Shown here: in pieces, positions 33,595 through 41,936 of the stretch
How the letters are laid out: each line of letters starts with the position of its first letter
Numbering within the stretch: the first letter of the stretch is position 1
NCBI GenBank assembly: GCA_963739355.1
Contig: CAVUAD010000012.1
Coordinates: 1 to 64,000 of the forward strand
DNA length: 64,000 nt
Source: JAWVFM01 sp963739355
GTDB lineage: Bacteria; Actinomycetota; Thermoleophilia; Solirubrobacterales; 70-9
Reading direction: 5' to 3'
Notes under the pieces: model-generated
Databases searched by the model: none
What the model saw: only the letters and a program-made list of their open reading frames with translations
Told to the model about the DNA's origin: nothing
Made by a program: the position numbers and the translations under genes

Positions 33595-33735
33595 CCGTCT
33601 AGAGAAGCCTCGGCGCAGGCGACCGGGGGCGTCCAGAACGTGACCGGCGCGAACCACCCGTTCCACCTGCACGGCCTCTCGATCCAGCCGATCTCCCCGA
33701 CCAAGGCGGCGAGCCCGACCTATACGTGGGATCGC
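33595..33735 (+). pseudogene. Fragment of a multicopper oxidase
   Basis: The plus strand reads NVTGANHPFHLHGLSIQPIS and TKAASPTYTWD. HPFHLHG is the copper-binding motif near the C-terminus of multicopper oxidases. Nothing before or after continues the domain: upstream is the stop of the membrane protein gene, and downstream the frame falls apart at about 33,735. This is a 45-residue relic of a deleted gene. Confidence 0.7.
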
Positions 33736-33767
33736 CTTCCAGCTGCACGTCCGCCACTGATCCGAGG

Positions 33768-33974
33768 TCACGGGAAGACCTGCTCGCCCGTGTCCTCGTC
33801 CACGACGGTGATCGCCAGCGAAGGACACGCCTCCGCCGCCGCGAGGATCAGGTCGTCCGGGCCGGATCCGGCGACGACCGCCACGTCCTCGAGCTCGAAG
33901 ACGCCTGGTGCGATCGCGACGCAATCGCCGTGACCGGCGCAGGCACCGTCATCGATTACGGGTAGATAGCTCAT
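33768..33974 (-). CDS. Small ferredoxin with a single 3Fe-4S-type cluster motif
   Basis: The 68-residue protein has CAGHGDC near the N-terminus and CP near residue 51 (AAAEACPSLA), the pattern of actinobacterial ferredoxins with His in place of the second Cys. Such ferredoxins usually pass electrons between a flavin reductase and an oxygenase or membrane acceptor. Its start overlaps the stop of the FAD reductase gene (ATGA), so the two are a redox pair at the end of the left-facing operon. Confidence 0.88.
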   Translation of the reverse strand: MSYLPVIDDGACAGHGDCVAIAPGVFELEDVAVVAGSGPDDLILAAAEACPSLAITVVDEDTGEQVFP

Positions 33975-35173
33975 GTCAGTGCTCCTTCCAGGGGCTGGGA
34001 TGACTGGTCTGTAAGGCCGTCGACTTCACGGCGCAGGGCGACGAAGTCCCGCGGGCTGTTGACCACCAGGGCGGCGATCACGCGCCCGCTCGACCGGTAG
34101 GTCACCCTGAGGCTGCCCTGCTCGGGATCGGGTTCGACCTCGCAGGAGTCCGCGTGCTCGGCGTGGCCGACGTACTGGATCCGCATGCCGTACTGGTCGC
34201 TCCAGAATCCGGCCAACGGAGCCGGCGGGACATCCTTGCCGAGCATCGTCCGCCCGGCGGCTGTGCCCTGCTGCGCAGCAGCCTCCCAGTGCTCGCATCT
34301 GGAATGCGTCTGAAGCCGCGGGTCGAACGGCCGGGCAACGTCCCCCACCGCAAAGACTCCGGGAAGCGCCGTCCGCCCGCATGGGTCAGTGCGGATGCCA
34401 TCCGGGCTGAGGCCACTTCCCGCGACCCAGCCGGCCTCAGGTGCGACCCCGACGCCCACCACGAGCGTTCCGCACTCGATGCAGGCCCCGTCCTCGAGCT
34501 CGAGTGCCTCGATTCGCTCGCCCGAGGCGCGCGTTCGCGCGATCTGCGCCGAGGTCAGGACGCGCACTCCCGCTTCGCGATGGGCGTCGGCCAGCCAGTT
34601 GCCGACGTCGCTGCCGAGGAGCCTGCCGAGGGGCACCGGGAGGGCCTCGATGATCGTCACCGGCACGCCGAGGCTCCGGGCCGAGGCTGCAACCTCGAGG
34701 CCGATGAACCCCGCGCCGATCACGACCAGGGGGCCATCCGATCCGTGGAGGGCGCCCCGCAGCTCGAGCGAGTCCGCGAGCGTTCGCAGCTCGCGGACGT
34801 TGGCGAACCCCGCGAGCAGATCCAGCCGGCGAGGACGGCTTCCCGTGGCGATCAGGAGCTGCTCGTACGGCACCGCGGCTTCGCCCGCGACGTTGACGAC
34901 GCCTTCCCGCGGATCGAGCCCGGTCGCTCGCACGCCGCGCCGGAGCTCGATCCCCTGATCCTCGTACCAGCCCGGCTCCCGGAACGCCGGGACCGGGGGA
35001 AGGGCTTGCGCCGAGAGCATGCTCTTCGAAAGCGGCGGCCGGTCGTACGGGTACTCCTCCTCCGCGGCGAGCATGACCAGGCGCCCGTCGTAGCCCTCCC
35101 TGCGCACCGTCTCGGCACAACGCTGGGCGGCCAACCCGCCGCCCACGAGGACGATTCCCGCGCCGGCGTTCAT
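33971..35173 (-). CDS. FAD-dependent ferredoxin reductase-type oxidoreductase
   Basis: The protein has 400 residues with FAD site IVLVGGGLAAQRCAE, the RPPLSK motif (DRPPLSKSML), NAD site VVIGAGFIGLEVAA, the second FAD contact GVFAVGDVA and a C-terminal reductase domain beginning GFWSDQYGMRIQYVGHA. These are hallmarks of ferredoxin/rubredoxin reductases that move electrons from NAD(P)H to a ferredoxin. The next gene is such a ferredoxin. In this operon it also overlaps the haem membrane protein gene, which points to electron delivery into the membrane. Confidence 0.9.
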   Translation of the reverse strand: MNAGAGIVLVGGGLAAQRCAETVRREGYDGRLVMLAAEEEYPYDRPPLSKSMLSAQALPPVPAFREPGWYEDQGIELRRGVRATGLDPREGVVNVAGEAAVPYEQLLIATGSRPRRLDLLAGFANVRELRTLADSLELRGALHGSDGPLVVIGAGFIGLEVAASARSLGVPVTIIEALPVPLGRLLGSDVGNWLADAHREAGVRVLTSAQIARTRASGERIEALELEDGACIECGTLVVGVGVAPEAGWVAGSGLSPDGIRTDPCGRTALPGVFAVGDVARPFDPRLQTHSRCEHWEAAAQQGTAAGRTMLGKDVPPAPLAGFWSDQYGMRIQYVGHAEHADSCEVEPDPEQGSLRVTYRSSGRVIAALVVNSPRDFVALRREVDGLTDQSSQPLEGALT

Positions 35174-35820
35174 GCCGCGTCCTCTCCAACCGCGGGCCGC
35201 GGCGAGAGCGACGTCCCCGGCCGCCTCCTCTGCCGGGCCACCGCCGGCGGGTCCGCGGCGCGGGCGGGACGCTTCCGCCGCGCGCTCACGAGCCGGACGG
35301 CGAACAGGATCGCGATCGGGATCGCGGTGGCTCCGAGGAACGCCCGCATCCATGGAGTGCTCGCGTCCGTTCCGGCCCCCAGCGTGTGGACGATTCCGAG
35401 GGCGTATACGACGATCGTGGCGCGGTGCGCCTTGCGCCAGAGCGCCGGGCCGATGCGCCGGCGAGCGTAGAAGCTGAGTCCGAGAAGCGCAGCGAGGTAT
35501 CCGGCGACGATCCCGAGCCCGGTGAAGAGCGGCCGGTAGCCCATCGTGAACGGCACGACGATCCCCGAAGGGCCCGGATTGAGCCAGGGGTCGCCGAGAA
35601 GGGTGATGCCGTGGACGGCAATCGCCATGAGCCCGGTGAGCGCGGTCTGCTCGTGAAGCGCCGCAAGGATGCGGGGCAACCCCGGGCGACGGGCCAGCTT
35701 GCTCGCCATCAACAGCCCGATCGTCACGGAGACCGTCACGAGTACCAGCGCGACGATCCCGGATGCCCGGCTGGCCAGCCACCAGGCGTGGCTTGCAAGG
35801 TCTGGCGGCGTCGTCGTCAT
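35170..35820 (-). CDS. Ferric reductase-like haem membrane protein (copy 1)
   Basis: The protein has 216 residues with five to six membrane segments and four well-placed histidines: H56 (ALHEQTA), H70 (AIAVHGITLL), H132 (AHRATIV) and H145 (GIVHTLG). This is the bis-haem pattern of ferric-reductase-like domains. The soluble FAD/NAD half of ferric reductases is absent, and the separate reductase and ferredoxin downstream may take its place. The region RPLFTGLG to HTLGAGTDASTPWM is clearly homologous to copy 2 at 42,874. Its ends overlap both neighbours (ATGA). Confidence 0.85.
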   Translation of the reverse strand: MTTTPPDLASHAWWLASRASGIVALVLVTVSVTIGLLMASKLARRPGLPRILAALHEQTALTGLMAIAVHGITLLGDPWLNPGPSGIVVPFTMGYRPLFTGLGIVAGYLAALLGLSFYARRRIGPALWRKAHRATIVVYALGIVHTLGAGTDASTPWMRAFLGATAIPIAILFAVRLVSARRKRPARAADPPAVARQRRRPGTSLSPRPAVGEDAA

Positions 35821-36806
35821 GCGGCCACCCCACGGGGGATGAGCGAAGGGGGAACCGCCACGCTGATCCGCGGCCGCACCGGCAGGCGACCCACCGTCTC
35901 GACGTCGCCGTCATCGTGCACCAGGACGCCCCCGTGCTCCGCGAGAAGCTCACGACCCCCGGCCGGGCCCGCGAGGAGCGCCGCCTTGGCAAGCGTCTCC
36001 GCCTCGAGCGCGGTGGCACCGAGCGCGGTCGCCCCGACAAGCCCGGTCCACGCCGGCTCACCGGTGGAGGGATCGATGAGATGGTGGGCGAAGCTGCCGT
36101 TGGACCGCCTCCAGACCCGCACGTTCATGCCCGACGTCGCCACCCCGCCGGAGCGCAGGGTGAGCACGTGCGCCCGTTCCCCCGTCAGTGGATGCTCGAT
36201 CTCCACTTCGAAGGGCTCGGCATCGCCTGCCGCCTGGACACGGATGTCACCGCCGCAGTCGACGACGAATCGCGTGAAGCCCGTGAGGCGGTCGGCAAGC
36301 ATGTCGGCGGCAAGTCCCTTGCCGCACCCGCCGGTGTCGAACAGGACCCCGGGCGGCCGCCGGATCACGCCGGCAACCTCGTCCACCTCGAAGGCGTCCC
36401 ACGCGCGGCTGACGCTCGGCCCGGCGGGCCGGCGGGCCGGGGCCACCAGGAGGGCGTCGGCGAGCCGCGCGGGCTCCACTCCCTTCAGGGAGTCACGGTA
36501 TCCCGCCGCTTCGAGGGCGCCGAGAATCGTGGGGTCCACGAGTCCGCCCGTCCGGCGCGCGGCCCATAGGCCCGCCGAAACCGCCGTGCGCAGGAGGCCC
36601 GACGCCGGGACCACGGACCGCTGGTCGCGGTTCAGAACGCTGAGCTCGCTGTCGTCGACGAAACGCGAGAGCGCCGCCTCGAAGTCGGCGACGAATCGCT
36701 CGCACCGCGCGGCCGCCGCAAGGGCGGAATCGCGGGGCGACTGCCCTTCGACGATTAGCCGCACCTCCGATCCCATCGCGTCGAATGTGGCGTCCACGCG
36801 GGTCAT
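35817..36806 (-). CDS. apbE: ApbE-type FAD:protein FMN transferase (copy 1)
   Basis: ApbE moves FMN from FAD onto Ser or Thr of extracytoplasmic proteins. Family features are LSRFVDDSELSVLNRD, FDTGGCGKGLAADMLAD and the C-terminal HHLIDPSTGEPA. No signal peptide or lipobox is visible, which is unusual for bacteria where ApbE is often exported; several actinobacterial forms lack it too. Full length is 329 residues. It overlaps the gene for a small Ala/Pro-rich membrane-anchored protein upstream and the haem protein downstream. A second, diverged copy lies at 41,933. Confidence 0.9.
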   Translation of the reverse strand: MTRVDATFDAMGSEVRLIVEGQSPRDSALAAAARCERFVADFEAALSRFVDDSELSVLNRDQRSVVPASGLLRTAVSAGLWAARRTGGLVDPTILGALEAAGYRDSLKGVEPARLADALLVAPARRPAGPSVSRAWDAFEVDEVAGVIRRPPGVLFDTGGCGKGLAADMLADRLTGFTRFVVDCGGDIRVQAAGDAEPFEVEIEHPLTGERAHVLTLRSGGVATSGMNVRVWRRSNGSFAHHLIDPSTGEPAWTGLVGATALGATALEAETLAKAALLAGPAGGRELLAEHGGVLVHDDGDVETVGRLPVRPRISVAVPPSLIPRGVAA

Positions 36807-37186
36807 GAGGTGCTCGTAACCACTGGGGCGGGGGCAGGCGCAGGGGCCGCGGGCGCGGGCGCGGGCGCGCTCGACACGGCGGGTGCCGGACTGCTCGCCG
36901 GGGCACCGGAAGCCGGCGCGCTCGAGGTCGGCGCAGCCGCCTCGACGGTGCCGCCCGGGGCAGCTTCCTGGCGCCGCTCGAGGACCAACCGCCGCACAAC
37001 CCTGCGCACCACCACGGGCCGGGATGCCGGCGCCGCGGCGAGCGACCTCGATCCGAGCGCCGGGTCATTCCCGGAGCGCAGCTGGAAGGCAAGGAACTCG
37101 AACATGACGAGGAAGACGGTCATGGCGGCCGCGGCCGTTGGCAGCCAGCCGAGGCGATGGGCTGCCTGTCGAGGGGCGGGCGTCAC
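36803..37186 (-). CDS. Membrane-anchored Ala/Pro-rich protein (LC1)
   Basis: The 127-residue protein has one N-terminal membrane segment (AAAAMTVFLVMFEFLAFQL), a conserved RSGNDPALGS stretch and an outer tail of Ala, Pro, Ser and Val with PASGAPASSPAP. No domain is recognised. The start GTG overlaps the stop of LC2 as GTGA. LC1 and LC2 are related (both carry FLAFQLRSGNDPALGS or LLAYQLRAGHDPALGS after the anchor). The tail is a candidate periplasmic or wall-spanning linker in the redox operon. Confidence 0.7.
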   Translation of the reverse strand: MTPAPRQAAHRLGWLPTAAAAMTVFLVMFEFLAFQLRSGNDPALGSRSLAAAPASRPVVVRRVVRRLVLERRQEAAPGGTVEAAAPTSSAPASGAPASSPAPAVSSAPAPAPAAPAPAPAPVVTSTS

Positions 37187-37611
37187 GATTCCTCCCTCTC
37201 GTCTCCGTGCCGAACCTGGTTCCGGGGCCCGCCACCGCCACCACTGACGCGGGTGGTCGGACGGGCAGAGGCATGAGCTGTCGAGACCATCCGGGGCGCC
37301 GCGGCAGGCGAGGTTGCCTGGGCGGCCGGCGCGGGGGCTCCACTCGCCCGGGTCACGACGCTCGCTGCGGCGCCGGATGCGGTCCCGCCGGAATGCGGGG
37401 CGCCCCGGACCAGAGCGCTGGCCGGTTGGACCGACCCAAGCGCTGGATCGTGACCAGCTCGCAGCTGGTAGGCGAGCAGCTGGAAGACGACCAGGAAGCC
37501 GGCCACCGAGGCGAGGACCGTCGCCGCCAGGCGCGGCGCGCGGCGTGTCCTGCCGGGCGCGCGCGCAGGCCTGCGCTGTGGGGTGAGTGGGTTGCCGCGT
37601 TCCTCAGTCAT
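37183..37611 (-). CDS. Membrane-anchored Ala/Ser-rich protein (LC2)
   Basis: The 142-residue protein has a basic N-terminus, a membrane anchor (VLASVAGFLVVFQLLAYQL), the RAGHDPALGS motif shared with LC1, and a Gly/Ala/Ser-rich tail with several SGA triplets (TASGAAAS, TRASGAPAP). The start ATG 37611 overlaps the LC3 stop by eight bases. Function is not assigned; see LC1 and LC3. Confidence 0.68.
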   Translation of the reverse strand: MTEERGNPLTPQRRPARAPGRTRRAPRLAATVLASVAGFLVVFQLLAYQLRAGHDPALGSVQPASALVRGAPHSGGTASGAAASVVTRASGAPAPAAQATSPAAAPRMVSTAHASARPTTRVSGGGGGPRNQVRHGDEREES

Positions 37612-38107
37612 CTCCCTCACCGCCGTTACCGGAAGTCTCTGACTCGCCGCCGCCCTGGGCGCCGCCGCCGGCTCCACTCGTGTGGGTGACGACCGGGCTG
37701 CTCGAGCTGGTCGAAGACGAGGCTCCGCTGGTCCTCGAGACCGCGGGCGTCGAGGCGGGAGCGGCTGTTGGGGAGCTCGTGGTCGCGACGGGCGCCGCCG
37801 TGTCCACAGGAGCAGCCGCCTGCACGGCGGCCGGCGCCGGAGCGCTGGAGGCCGGAGCGGGCGAACCGCCCGGAGCGGCCGAGGCCGCCGCCGCCTGCGC
37901 CGTCCCCTGCGGGGGACGCTTGGGCGGGAGCCGCCGGTGAATCGTCCGGTGGATGACCTGGGTCTTCACCTTCGGAGGGGTCGACGCAACCGCGGCCCTG
38001 GTGTCCGCCGGCGGGGAGGCATTGCTGCCCATCGCCCAGCCGCCGAGGCCACCGAGGCCAGCCGCTGCCACAACCGCCACGATCCGTGTCCTGATATCCG
38101 CTCTCAC
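37604..38107 (-). CDS. Membrane-anchored Ser/Ala/Gly-rich protein (LC3)
   Basis: This is the first gene of the left-facing operon. GTG 38107 is preceded by AAGGAG at normal spacing. The anchor is IVAVVAAAGLGGLGGWAMG, followed by a basic stretch (VIHRTIHRRLPPKRPP) and a low-complexity tail with VSRTSGASSSTSSSS and a Gly/Glu/Asp end. The SGAS and SGAG elements resemble the core of FMN attachment sites (SGAT/S) of ApbE targets, but without the FMN-binding fold around them. Confidence 0.68.
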   Translation of the reverse strand: MRADIRTRIVAVVAAAGLGGLGGWAMGSNASPPADTRAAVASTPPKVKTQVIHRTIHRRLPPKRPPQGTAQAAAASAAPGGSPAPASSAPAPAAVQAAAPVDTAAPVATTSSPTAAPASTPAVSRTSGASSSTSSSSPVVTHTSGAGGGAQGGGESETSGNGGEGDD

Positions 38108-38232
38108 ACTCTGCTCCTTCTGGGATTTGGGAGCGGCCAGTGTCCGAAACGGCGCGCAAGCGGCAGACAAGGCATTGGCAAAGAGCAGGCAAAACTTGTC
38201 CCGCGCAAGCCTTTGGGCGTAAAACGCTCGTC

Positions 38233-38238
38233 TAGAGT
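38233..38238 (+). promoter_or_regulatory. TAGAGT -10 box of the right-facing operon
   Basis: TAGAGT is followed by seven bases and GTG 38246. The 138-base interval 38108-38245 also carries the start of the left-facing operon and must hold control sites for both. Confidence 0.55.
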
Positions 38239-38245
38239 CATTGGC

Positions 38246-38962
38246 GTGCCCGGCGTCGCGAACCGCTCTCGCATCCTCTTCGTCGAGGACGAAGCATCGA
38301 TCTCCGAGCCGTTCTGCGAAGCGCTTCGCCGGGAGGGGTTCGACCCCGTCGTCGCATCGACGGCGGCGGCCGCGCTCGAGGCCGCGGAGCGAACCGACCC
38401 GGACCTGGTCCTCCTCGACCTTCGACTGCCCGACGGTGACGGCCGCGATGTCTGCCGCCGGCTCCGGCGCCTCTCCGACACCCCGATCATCATGCTCACG
38501 GCGAGCGGGACGGAGACGGATCGGGTCGTCGGGCTCGAGCTGGGCGCGGACGACTATGTCGTAAAGCCGTTCAGCTCACGCGAGGTCATCTCGAGGATTC
38601 GCGCCGTCCTGCGGCGAACGGCCGGGACGCGCGCGCCCGCGCAGCCCATGATCCTCGTGAACGGGATCGAGCTGGACATCTCCGCGCGGCGCGTAAGCCT
38701 CGACGGTCGTGAGCTGAAGCTTCCGCGCAAGGAGTTCGATCTGCTGGCGGAGCTCATGCGGCACGCCGGCGAGGTGGTCTCGCGCGAGGACCTCATGTCG
38801 CGCGTCTGGGACGTCAACTGGTTCGGGTCGACCAAGACACTCGATGTTCACATCGCGTCCCTGCGACGGAAGCTCGGGGACGACCCATCCTCGCCGCGAT
38901 TCATCGAAACCGTGCGAGGCGTCGGCTTCCGCTTCGCGGCGCCCGAGGGGGAAGACCGGTAA
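38246..38962 (+). CDS. OmpR-family response regulator (TCS 1)
   Basis: The receiver domain has the acidic pair in FVEDE, phospho-acceptor Asp58 (LVLLDLRLPDGDG), and the KPF switch lysine in YVVKPFSSRE. The C-terminal winged helix ends with VDVHIASLRRKLGD-like sequence and ETVRGVGFRF. At 238 residues it is full length. It opens the right-facing redox operon and is followed by its kinase. The most likely targets are the two divergent redox operons that meet at its own promoter. Confidence 0.92.
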   Translation: MPGVANRSRILFVEDEASISEPFCEALRREGFDPVVASTAAAALEAAERTDPDLVLLDLRLPDGDGRDVCRRLRRLSDTPIIMLTASGTETDRVVGLELGADDYVVKPFSSREVISRIRAVLRRTAGTRAPAQPMILVNGIELDISARRVSLDGRELKLPRKEFDLLAELMRHAGEVVSREDLMSRVWDVNWFGSTKTLDVHIASLRRKLGDDPSSPRFIETVRGVGFRFAAPEGEDR

Positions 38963-38997
38963 GCCTTCGAACTCGCCTCGTCGTCGGCGTCGCCTAC

Positions 38998-40353
38998 GTG
39001 CTGCTGCTGGCCCTCGTTGCGCTGGGCATCCCGCTGGCGCTCAGCCTTCGTGACCGCGTCAACGCCGAAGTCCGCGGGCAGGCCGCAAGCCAGGCGGAAG
39101 TCGTCGCGAGCTCGGCGGGCGAGTTTCTCGTCCACGCGAAGTCGGCGCGGCTTGACCGCCTGGTCGACCTCTCGGCCCGCTCGGTTCGTGGGCGGGTCCT
39201 GATCGTGAACCGCCGTGGAGTCGTCGTCGCGGACAGCGCCGGTTCGGCGGCGGTTGGCACGAGCTACGCCAACCGGGCAGAGGTGAGCGGAGCAATCGCC
39301 GGCTCCAACGTCCAACTCACCAGGCGCTCGGACACCCTCGGCACCGATCTCCTCGCCACGGCGGCCCCTGTCCTTCACGCGGGCCGGACGGTTGGCGCGG
39401 TGCGCGTCACCCAGAGCGTCTCCGCCGTCAACCACGCCGTGCACACGGCCATCCTCGGCCTGGCCCTCCTCGGGGGGGTCGTCCTTCTCCTCGGCCTCGT
39501 GGCCGGCGTCCTCATCGCGGGCCAGCTGGCCAGACCCATCCGCAGGCTCGATCACGCCGCGCGGCAGGTCGCCGACGGCGCGCTGGACACGCGGGTTCCG
39601 GTTGAAGGCTCCAGCGAGCAGCGCTCCCTCGCGCAGACGTTCAACGCGATGACCCAGCGCATCGAGCGCCTGCTCGCCGCCCAGCGGGAGTTCGTCGCCG
39701 ACGCCTCTCACCAGCTTCGGACGCCTCTGACCGGGCTGCGCCTCCAGCTCGAGGAGCTGCTCGAGTCAAGCCCGGCCGACGAGAGGACGACCGCCCGGCT
39801 CGACGCGGGTCTCCACGAGGTCGATCGCCTCTCGCAGATCGTGGACGAGCTGCTCATCCTGAGCCGGGCCGGAGAGCACGAGCTTCCAGGCGAGAGCGTG
39901 AGCCTGGACGATGCCGGCAAGCGGGCCGCCGAGCGCTGGCGGGCGACGGCGGTCGATGCCGGGCAGACCATCGTCTGCGCGTGCGAGGCCGAAACGGCCG
40001 GCTGGTGCGCGCTTGCGGACCTCGACCGGGCGCTCGACTGCCTCGTCGAGAACGCGATTCGCTATTCCCCGCCCGGAACGGAGATCACGATCTCCACCAC
40101 GGGCGCCGGGATCGCCGTCGGCGACCAGGGACCGGGCCTGGAGCCCGCCGAGCGGGACGCCGTATTCGAACGGTTCTACCGGGGCAGCGCCGGGCGCCTG
40201 GGCCCCGACGGCACCGGCCTCGGACTCGCAATCGCCCGCGAGCTGATCGGACAGTGGGGCGGTACCGTCACGCTGGCGAACGGACAGCCTGCGGGGGCCG
40301 TCGCCTCGGTCGAACTGCAGAATCGCCCAGTCGACACCGCGATCGCCGGATGA
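38998..40353 (+). CDS. Sensor histidine kinase (TCS 1)
   Basis: A membrane segment (YVLLLALVALGIPLALSL) leads a periplasmic sensor domain. A second segment, HAMP domain, HisKA box (FVADASHQLRTPLTGLRLQL) and HATPase domain with LVENAIRYSPP and GTGLGLAIARE follow. The true start is uncertain. The basic lead-in RTRLVVGVA before the first helix is in frame upstream, but its natural start position holds GTA (38958-38960 region) rather than ATG or GTG, so GTG 38998 is the first legal start. The end overlaps the LC4 start (ATGA). Confidence 0.9.
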   Translation: MLLLALVALGIPLALSLRDRVNAEVRGQAASQAEVVASSAGEFLVHAKSARLDRLVDLSARSVRGRVLIVNRRGVVVADSAGSAAVGTSYANRAEVSGAIAGSNVQLTRRSDTLGTDLLATAAPVLHAGRTVGAVRVTQSVSAVNHAVHTAILGLALLGGVVLLLGLVAGVLIAGQLARPIRRLDHAARQVADGALDTRVPVEGSSEQRSLAQTFNAMTQRIERLLAAQREFVADASHQLRTPLTGLRLQLEELLESSPADERTTARLDAGLHEVDRLSQIVDELLILSRAGEHELPGESVSLDDAGKRAAERWRATAVDAGQTIVCACEAETAGWCALADLDRALDCLVENAIRYSPPGTEITISTTGAGIAVGDQGPGLEPAERDAVFERFYRGSAGRLGPDGTGLGLAIARELIGQWGGTVTLANGQPAGAVASVELQNRPVDTAIAG

Positions 40354-40739
40354 GCTCCCCCGGCACAGCGGTCGTGCGATGGATCGGGCTGGCGATCCTG
40401 GGGCTGATGATCGCCGCCGCGATCGCCTTTGCGGCCAGCAAGGTCGTCAGCCAGCGTGTCGGCCTCGCCGGGGAGTCGTTTACGGCCGGACGCGAGCTCG
40501 CCCCGCCGCGCGACCGCGGCAATCATCGCGGGAACGGCGGCCGCGGGCACAAGCCGGACACCCGGCCAACCACGACCACGACTCCGGCCACGACCACGAC
40601 ATCGACGCTGCCGACGACGACCGCCCCGGCGCCGACGGTACCGCCGTCGGCCGCACCGCAGCAGCCGGCTCCCGGCTCGAACGGCGGGCAACCGCGCGAC
40701 GAATCGGTCGGCTCGAAGCCGGCCGGCGGTGACGACTGA
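40350..40739 (+). CDS. Membrane-anchored Thr/Pro-rich protein (LC4)
   Basis: The 129-residue protein has one anchor (WIGLAILGLMIAAAIAFAAS), a basic and Gly-rich stretch, then TTTTTPATTTTSTLPTTTAP and a Gly/Asp end. It overlaps the kinase stop by four bases. Like LC1-LC3 it looks like a membrane-tethered extracytoplasmic tail of low complexity; Thr/Pro tails are often glycosylated in actinobacteria. No domain is recognised. Confidence 0.65.
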   Translation: MSSPGTAVVRWIGLAILGLMIAAAIAFAASKVVSQRVGLAGESFTAGRELAPPRDRGNHRGNGGRGHKPDTRPTTTTTPATTTTSTLPTTTAPAPTVPPSAAPQQPAPGSNGGQPRDESVGSKPAGGDD

Positions 40740-40871
40740 CCAGGGGGACCGGCGAGGACGGTCACGGTCGCGATGCACGATCCGGGCTGTCACTGGTTCC
40801 AGGGCGCCGCTTAAGCGTTTTCTAGAGGTTCGCTCAACCGCGGCTTAGGCGCGACGCCGATTCTGCGGCCG

Positions 40872-41453
40872 ATGAGCGGCGGGACCGAGGGCAACGCGAG
40901 GCTGACCTCGATGACCGCCGTCATCCTGCTGGTCGCCCTCGCGGCGGAGGGCGTGACGATCCTCAGCGTCGGGTCGCTGCTGGCGCCTCACATCTTCATC
41001 GGCGTGCTGCTGATCCCGGTCGTGGCCCTGAAGCTCGGGAGCACCGGGTACCGGTTCGTCCGCTACTACACGCACGACCGCGCGTACCGCGAGAAGGGCC
41101 CGCCGCCGGCCTGGCTTCGGATCGTCGCGCCGATCACCGTCGCGCTCACGGTCGCCGTGCTGGCGACCGGCGTCGCGCTTCTGCTGCACGGCCCGGACTC
41201 GGGACTGCTCCTCCTGCTCCACAAGGCCAGCTTCATCGGCTGGATCGCGTTCATGTCCCTCCACGTGCTGGGGCACCTACGCGAGATTCCCGCGGACGCC
41301 ACGGCCGACTGGCGCCGGTCGCTGCCGGCATCCCGGGTGGCGGGCTCCTCCGCGCGGGCCCTCGCCCTCGCGCTGAGCATCGGCGCCGGCCTCTGCCTGG
41401 CCTTCTATTCGCTCTCGCTGGACGGCCCCTGGATGGCCTTCCACGGCGGCTGA
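40872..41453 (+). CDS. Cytochrome b-like integral membrane protein
   Basis: The 193-residue protein has four or five membrane segments. Histidines sit inside helices at LLAPHIFIGVLLIPVVALKL, LLLLHKASFIGWIAFMSLHV and LGHLRE, a layout resembling four-helix haem b membrane proteins. It starts at ATG 40872, seven bases after GATTCT. It lies inside the right-facing redox operon region between LC4 and LC5 and is a candidate electron carrier. Haem binding is an inference from the histidine positions. Confidence 0.65.
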   Translation: MSGGTEGNARLTSMTAVILLVALAAEGVTILSVGSLLAPHIFIGVLLIPVVALKLGSTGYRFVRYYTHDRAYREKGPPPAWLRIVAPITVALTVAVLATGVALLLHGPDSGLLLLLHKASFIGWIAFMSLHVLGHLREIPADATADWRRSLPASRVAGSSARALALALSIGAGLCLAFYSLSLDGPWMAFHGG

Positions 41454-41528
41454 GCAGGGCCATGCGGCATAAGAGCTTTCCAATCCCCGCCACAGGCCGG
41501 TCTTAACAGGGCAACCGACGATTTGGGC

Positions 41529-41936
41529 ATGGAATACGACGCGAGATCCTCATCGGCCTCGCCCAGCGAAACCAGGGATCGCGGCCTTGCCCGGCTGGGA
41601 CGAATGAGGCGAGGCCTTGCCGTTGCCTCCGCGGCGCTCGTCGTGGGCTTCGCGGTCCTCGTCGCGAGCGCCCGGCCCGGCAAGTCCACCGCCAGCACAG
41701 CAACGCCGCCGGCGCCGGCAGGCGACCACCGGGCGGCCCACACACGGTTTGCCCAGACGCCGCTGCGCGCGTCCACCTCGGCGCCGTCGGCGAGCGGGTC
41801 TGAATCCGACGACAGCGCGACACCGCCCGCAACCACGACGACCCAGTCGCCGCCGGCCTCCGTGTCGCCCCCGCCGGCCCCGCCTGCTCCCGCCCCCGCC
41901 GCACCGCCGCCACCGGTCGTCTCCGGTGGCTCGTGA
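41529..41936 (+). CDS. Membrane-anchored Pro/Ala-rich protein (LC5)
   Basis: The 135-residue protein has a charged N-terminus, an anchor (GLAVASAALVVGFAVLVASA) and an outer tail of Ser, Thr, Ala and Pro with SASGSESDDSATPPATTTT. The stop overlaps the ApbE copy 2 start (GTGA), so it is made together with the flavin transferase, as LC1 is with ApbE copy 1. No domain is recognised. Confidence 0.65.
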   Translation: MEYDARSSSASPSETRDRGLARLGRMRRGLAVASAALVVGFAVLVASARPGKSTASTATPPAPAGDHRAAHTRFAQTPLRASTSAPSASGSESDDSATPPATTTTQSPPASVSPPPAPPAPAPAAPPPPVVSGGS

